Part shown: in pieces, positions 6,850-8,782 of the stretch
How the letters are laid out: each line of letters starts with the position of its first letter
Numbering within the stretch: position 1 is the first letter of the stretch
Assembly: GCA_029287305.1 (NCBI GenBank)
Contig: JARFRJ010000120.1
Span: 1-8,782 of the forward strand
Source: Hyphomonas sp.
Lineage (GTDB): Bacteria > Pseudomonadota > Alphaproteobacteria > Caulobacterales > Hyphomonadaceae
Length of the DNA stretch: 8,782 nt
Direction of reading: 5' to 3'
Position numbers and translations under genes: made by a program
Notes under the pieces: generated by a model
Told to the model about the DNA's origin: nothing
Databases searched by the model: none
What the model saw: the letters and a program-made list of their open reading frames with translations, nothing else

Positions 6850-7533
6850 ATGAAGCCTTATGTCCTGATCGCAGAAGATGATCACTCTGTTTGCGAATTA
6901 TTATGCTATAATCTCGTCAGCGAGGATTATGAGGTCGCCGTTGCCAATGACGGGGAGGAAGCCATGTTGATGGTAAATGAGCGCACCCCGGATTTATTGC
7001 TGCTTGATTGGATGCTTCCGAAAGTGCCGGGCATTGAGGTTTGCCGCCGTTTGCGCAATAAAACGGCAACCAAAAACGTTCCGATTATTATGCTCACAGC
7101 CCGCGGCGAGGAAAGTGACCGCATTCGCGGCCTGGATACGGGCGCGGATGATTACATCACAAAACCGTTTTCAACCACCGAATTAATGGCGCGTTTGCGC
7201 GCTGTCATGCGCCGCGTGCGCCCGGGATTATCAGAGGATTTATTAAAAGCTGGCTCCATCACCATGGACCGGGTGGCCCATACAGTTATGCGCAATGGTA
7301 ATCAGCTACATCTCGGGCCTACAGAATACCGCTTGATTGAGCACTTCATGCAACATCCAGGACGGGTTTTCTCGCGCGAGCAATTATTGGATGCGGTCTG
7401 GGGCTCTGATGTCTATGTTGAACCGCGTACAGTGGATGTCCATGTTGGGCGCTTGCGTAAAATCCTTAAAAAGGCGGGCGAAGACCCAATCCGCACCGTC
7501 CGCTCCGCCGGATACGCCCTTAAAGCGGGTTGA
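6850..7533 (+). CDS. phoB: Phosphate regulon response regulator PhoB
   Basis: OmpR/PhoB-family transcription factor that binds Pho boxes when phosphorylated by PhoR; 227 residues, a typical length. The receiver domain (about 4-118) has the acidic cluster E9-D10-D11, phosphoacceptor D53 in LLLDWMLP, T83 in MLTARGEE and K105 in DDYITKPFS. The winged-helix effector domain (about 133-226) includes LGPTEYRLIEHFMQHPGRVFSR and the recognition-helix segment EPRTVDVHVGRLRKIL. The start is clear: AAGGAG (6839-6844) lies 5 bp before the ATG. Close matches to E. coli PhoB words (LLDWMLP, GADDYITKPF, RTVDVHVGRLRK), together with phoR and phoU upstream, make PhoB far more likely than another OmpR-type regulator. 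It may be co-transcribed with phoU from the Pho-box promoter. Confidence 0.96.
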   Translation: MKPYVLIAEDDHSVCELLCYNLVSEDYEVAVANDGEEAMLMVNERTPDLLLLDWMLPKVPGIEVCRRLRNKTATKNVPIIMLTARGEESDRIRGLDTGADDYITKPFSTTELMARLRAVMRRVRPGLSEDLLKAGSITMDRVAHTVMRNGNQLHLGPTEYRLIEHFMQHPGRVFSREQLLDAVWGSDVYVEPRTVDVHVGRLRKILKKAGEDPIRTVRSAGYALKAG

Positions 7534-7652
7534 AACCGGAAAAACACATCCCCCATGCGGTTTAAATCTTTTCAACAGGACTTTATAGCAAGCCAGCCGA
7601 CATACTGGACACGTCAAAAATGCCCAGCGACAAGCCTGTTTCTGTTTAATAC

Positions 7653-8757
7653 ATGACGATATCCTCTGGCCCCTATGCGGCCTATCAGGCCTGTCTGGAA
7701 GAGGGTCATCTTCAGGCCGATCCGGCACAGGCACACATCATGACTTTGCTGGATCAGCTCGCAGAGGATTTATGTGGGTCAAAAGAGAGGTTCTGGCGCA
7801 AGCCAAAGCCGATCAAGGGTCTGTATATCTGGGGCGGCGTCGGGCGGGGTAAATCCATGCTGATGGATTTATTCTACAGCCAGTGTTCTATCACCAAGAA
7901 AAAACGCATCCATTATCATGACTTCATGCAGACGGTGCATAGCTTTCTCACCTATTGGCGCGGCTTAAGCCAGAAAGAACGTCGGCGCTCTCAATGGCAT
8001 GTCAAAGGCGCAGGAGACGATCCAATCCCGCCTGCTGCGGCAAAACTGTCCCATCAGGTCCGGCTCTTATGTCTGGATGAATTTCAGGTGACACAAATTG
8101 CCGATGCCATGATCCTGTCGCGCCTGTTTACAGCCCTGTTTGCCAATGGGATCACACTTGTCGCAACCTCCAATCGGGGCCCGCAGGATTTGTATAAAAA
8201 TGGTCTGAACCGGCATCGTTTCCTGCCCTTCATTGAGACGCTGCAAAACCATTGCCAGAATATTGAACTTGTCTCGGCGCGCGATTACCGTTTGGAACGG
8301 CTCACCGCCCAGCCTGTCTGGTATACACCGCTCGGACCAGAAAGCGCCGCCGCTTTCAATACAGTCTGGCAAGACTTGATTGCGCCCGCAGCGCCAGAGC
8401 CTGCCTGTCTCTATGTGTCCGGACGCAAATTGGTTTTGCCAATGACCGCAGGCGGGATCACGCGGCTCAGCTTCAAGGCTTTATGCGACCAACCCCTCGG
8501 CACAGCCGATTATCTGGCCTTGGCCGCGCAATATCACACGCTTTTCCTAGAGGATATTCCAAAACTCACCGCGTCTGAGCGTAATCAGGCCATTCGGTTC
8601 ACCCATTTGATTGACGCCCTTTATGAAGCCAAAACAAATCTTGTTGCCAGCGCAGAAGTTGAACCGGAGGCGCTCTATACAGATGGAGAGGGAAGTTTTG
8701 AATTTCAGCGCACGGTCAGTCGCCTCTATGAAATGCGCTCAACGGAATATCTTAGTC
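7653..8757 (+). CDS. zapE: Cell division ATPase ZapE/AFG1, last few residues cut off
   Basis: P-loop ATPase of the AFG1/ZapE family; in E. coli ZapE associates with the FtsZ ring and affects Z-ring stability. The frame from ATG 7653 is open for 368 genomic codons and runs into the adapter at 8758. Walker A is GGVGRGKS (61-68) and Walker B LLCLDEF (138-144), followed by VTQIADAM. A sensor-like TSN is at 172-174 with LYKNGLNRHRFLPFI (180-194). The C-terminal family ending FEFQRTVSRLYEMRSTEYL is present, and E. coli ZapE stops about eight residues later, so only the last few residues are missing. A TAA at 7647 lies in frame just upstream, making 7653 the first start; no good ribosome site precedes it. 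It follows phoB by 119 bp on the same strand. Residues PVSYTHLR after S368 come wholly or mostly from adapter sequence. Confidence 0.95.
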
Positions 8758-8782
8758 CTGTCTCTTATACACATCTCCGAGC
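8758..8782 (-). other. Untrimmed Nextera read-2 adapter with inverted Tn5 mosaic end
   Basis: CTGTCTCTTATACACATCT (8758-8776) is the reverse complement of the mosaic end and CCGAGC (8777-8782) is the beginning of the Nextera read-2 adapter. It faces the read-1 adapter at 73-105, as at the two ends of one tagmented fragment. Genomic sequence stops at about 8757. Confidence 0.98.

Noticed and set aside
7534..7652. Terminator or promoter between phoB and zapE
   Set aside because: Only a four-base stem (GGTT/AACC) without a T tract and poorly spaced TTTAAA/TTTATA words are present; neither is strong enough to call.
7679..7691. Perfect inverted repeat GGCCT-ATC-AGGCC as a regulatory hairpin
   Set aside because: It lies inside the zapE coding sequence near its start and is only five base pairs; chance is the simplest explanation.
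8067..8372. Minus-strand ORF of 101 codons within zapE
   Set aside because: It is antisense to the conserved ZapE frame, with no family features and no ribosome site; a shadow ORF.

Overview
The window looks like an ordinary chromosomal segment of a moderate-GC Gram-negative bacterium. It is probably an alphaproteobacterium, judging by the styles of PhoR/PhoU/PhoB, ZapE and the NodT-type outer-membrane lipoprotein; the assignment to class is inference and I cannot go lower. It is bounded at both ends by untrimmed sequencing-library adapters. Positions 1-72 are C-rich read junk, 73-105 is the Nextera read-1 adapter with the Tn5 mosaic end, and 8758-8782 is the inverted mosaic end with the start of the read-2 adapter. 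Real genomic sequence is therefore about 106-8757, and the outermost gene on each side is cut by the adapter, not by biology.

Left half, minus strand (4303 down to 106): a three-gene tripartite RND efflux operon. It runs from an outer-membrane factor lipoprotein to a periplasmic adaptor and then to the inner-membrane RND permease, of which only the N-terminal half is present. Both junctions are 4-bp ATGA stop/start overlaps, so the three parts are translationally coupled. Together they would move small molecules from the inner membrane or periplasm across the outer membrane using the proton gradient; the substrate cannot be read from the sequence.

Middle (4304-4521): a divergent intergenic region of 218 bp, AT-rich on the efflux side, with a pair of TCAATAA...ATCGA direct repeats, a long-loop inverted repeat and a perfect 10-bp palindrome. 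It must hold the promoters of both the efflux operon and phoR.

Right half, plus strand (4522-8757): phoR (phosphate-sensing histidine kinase), phoU (signalling adaptor), phoB (response regulator), then zapE/AFG1 (cell-division-associated P-loop ATPase, missing only its last few residues). The pstSCAB transporter genes that often sit between phoR and phoU are absent. In their place is a 148-bp gap with an 18-bp Pho-box-like sequence matching 15 of 18 positions of the E. coli consensus, 10 bp upstream of a possible -10. This suggests PhoB-dependent autoregulation of phoU-phoB.

I found no mobile elements, tRNA or rRNA genes, CRISPR arrays or convincing new system. The most useful second-look items are the Pho box, the compact phoR-phoU-phoB layout, the insertion in the PhoR catalytic domain, the divergent control region and the adapter ends. 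No gene-free stretch exceeds 300 bases.
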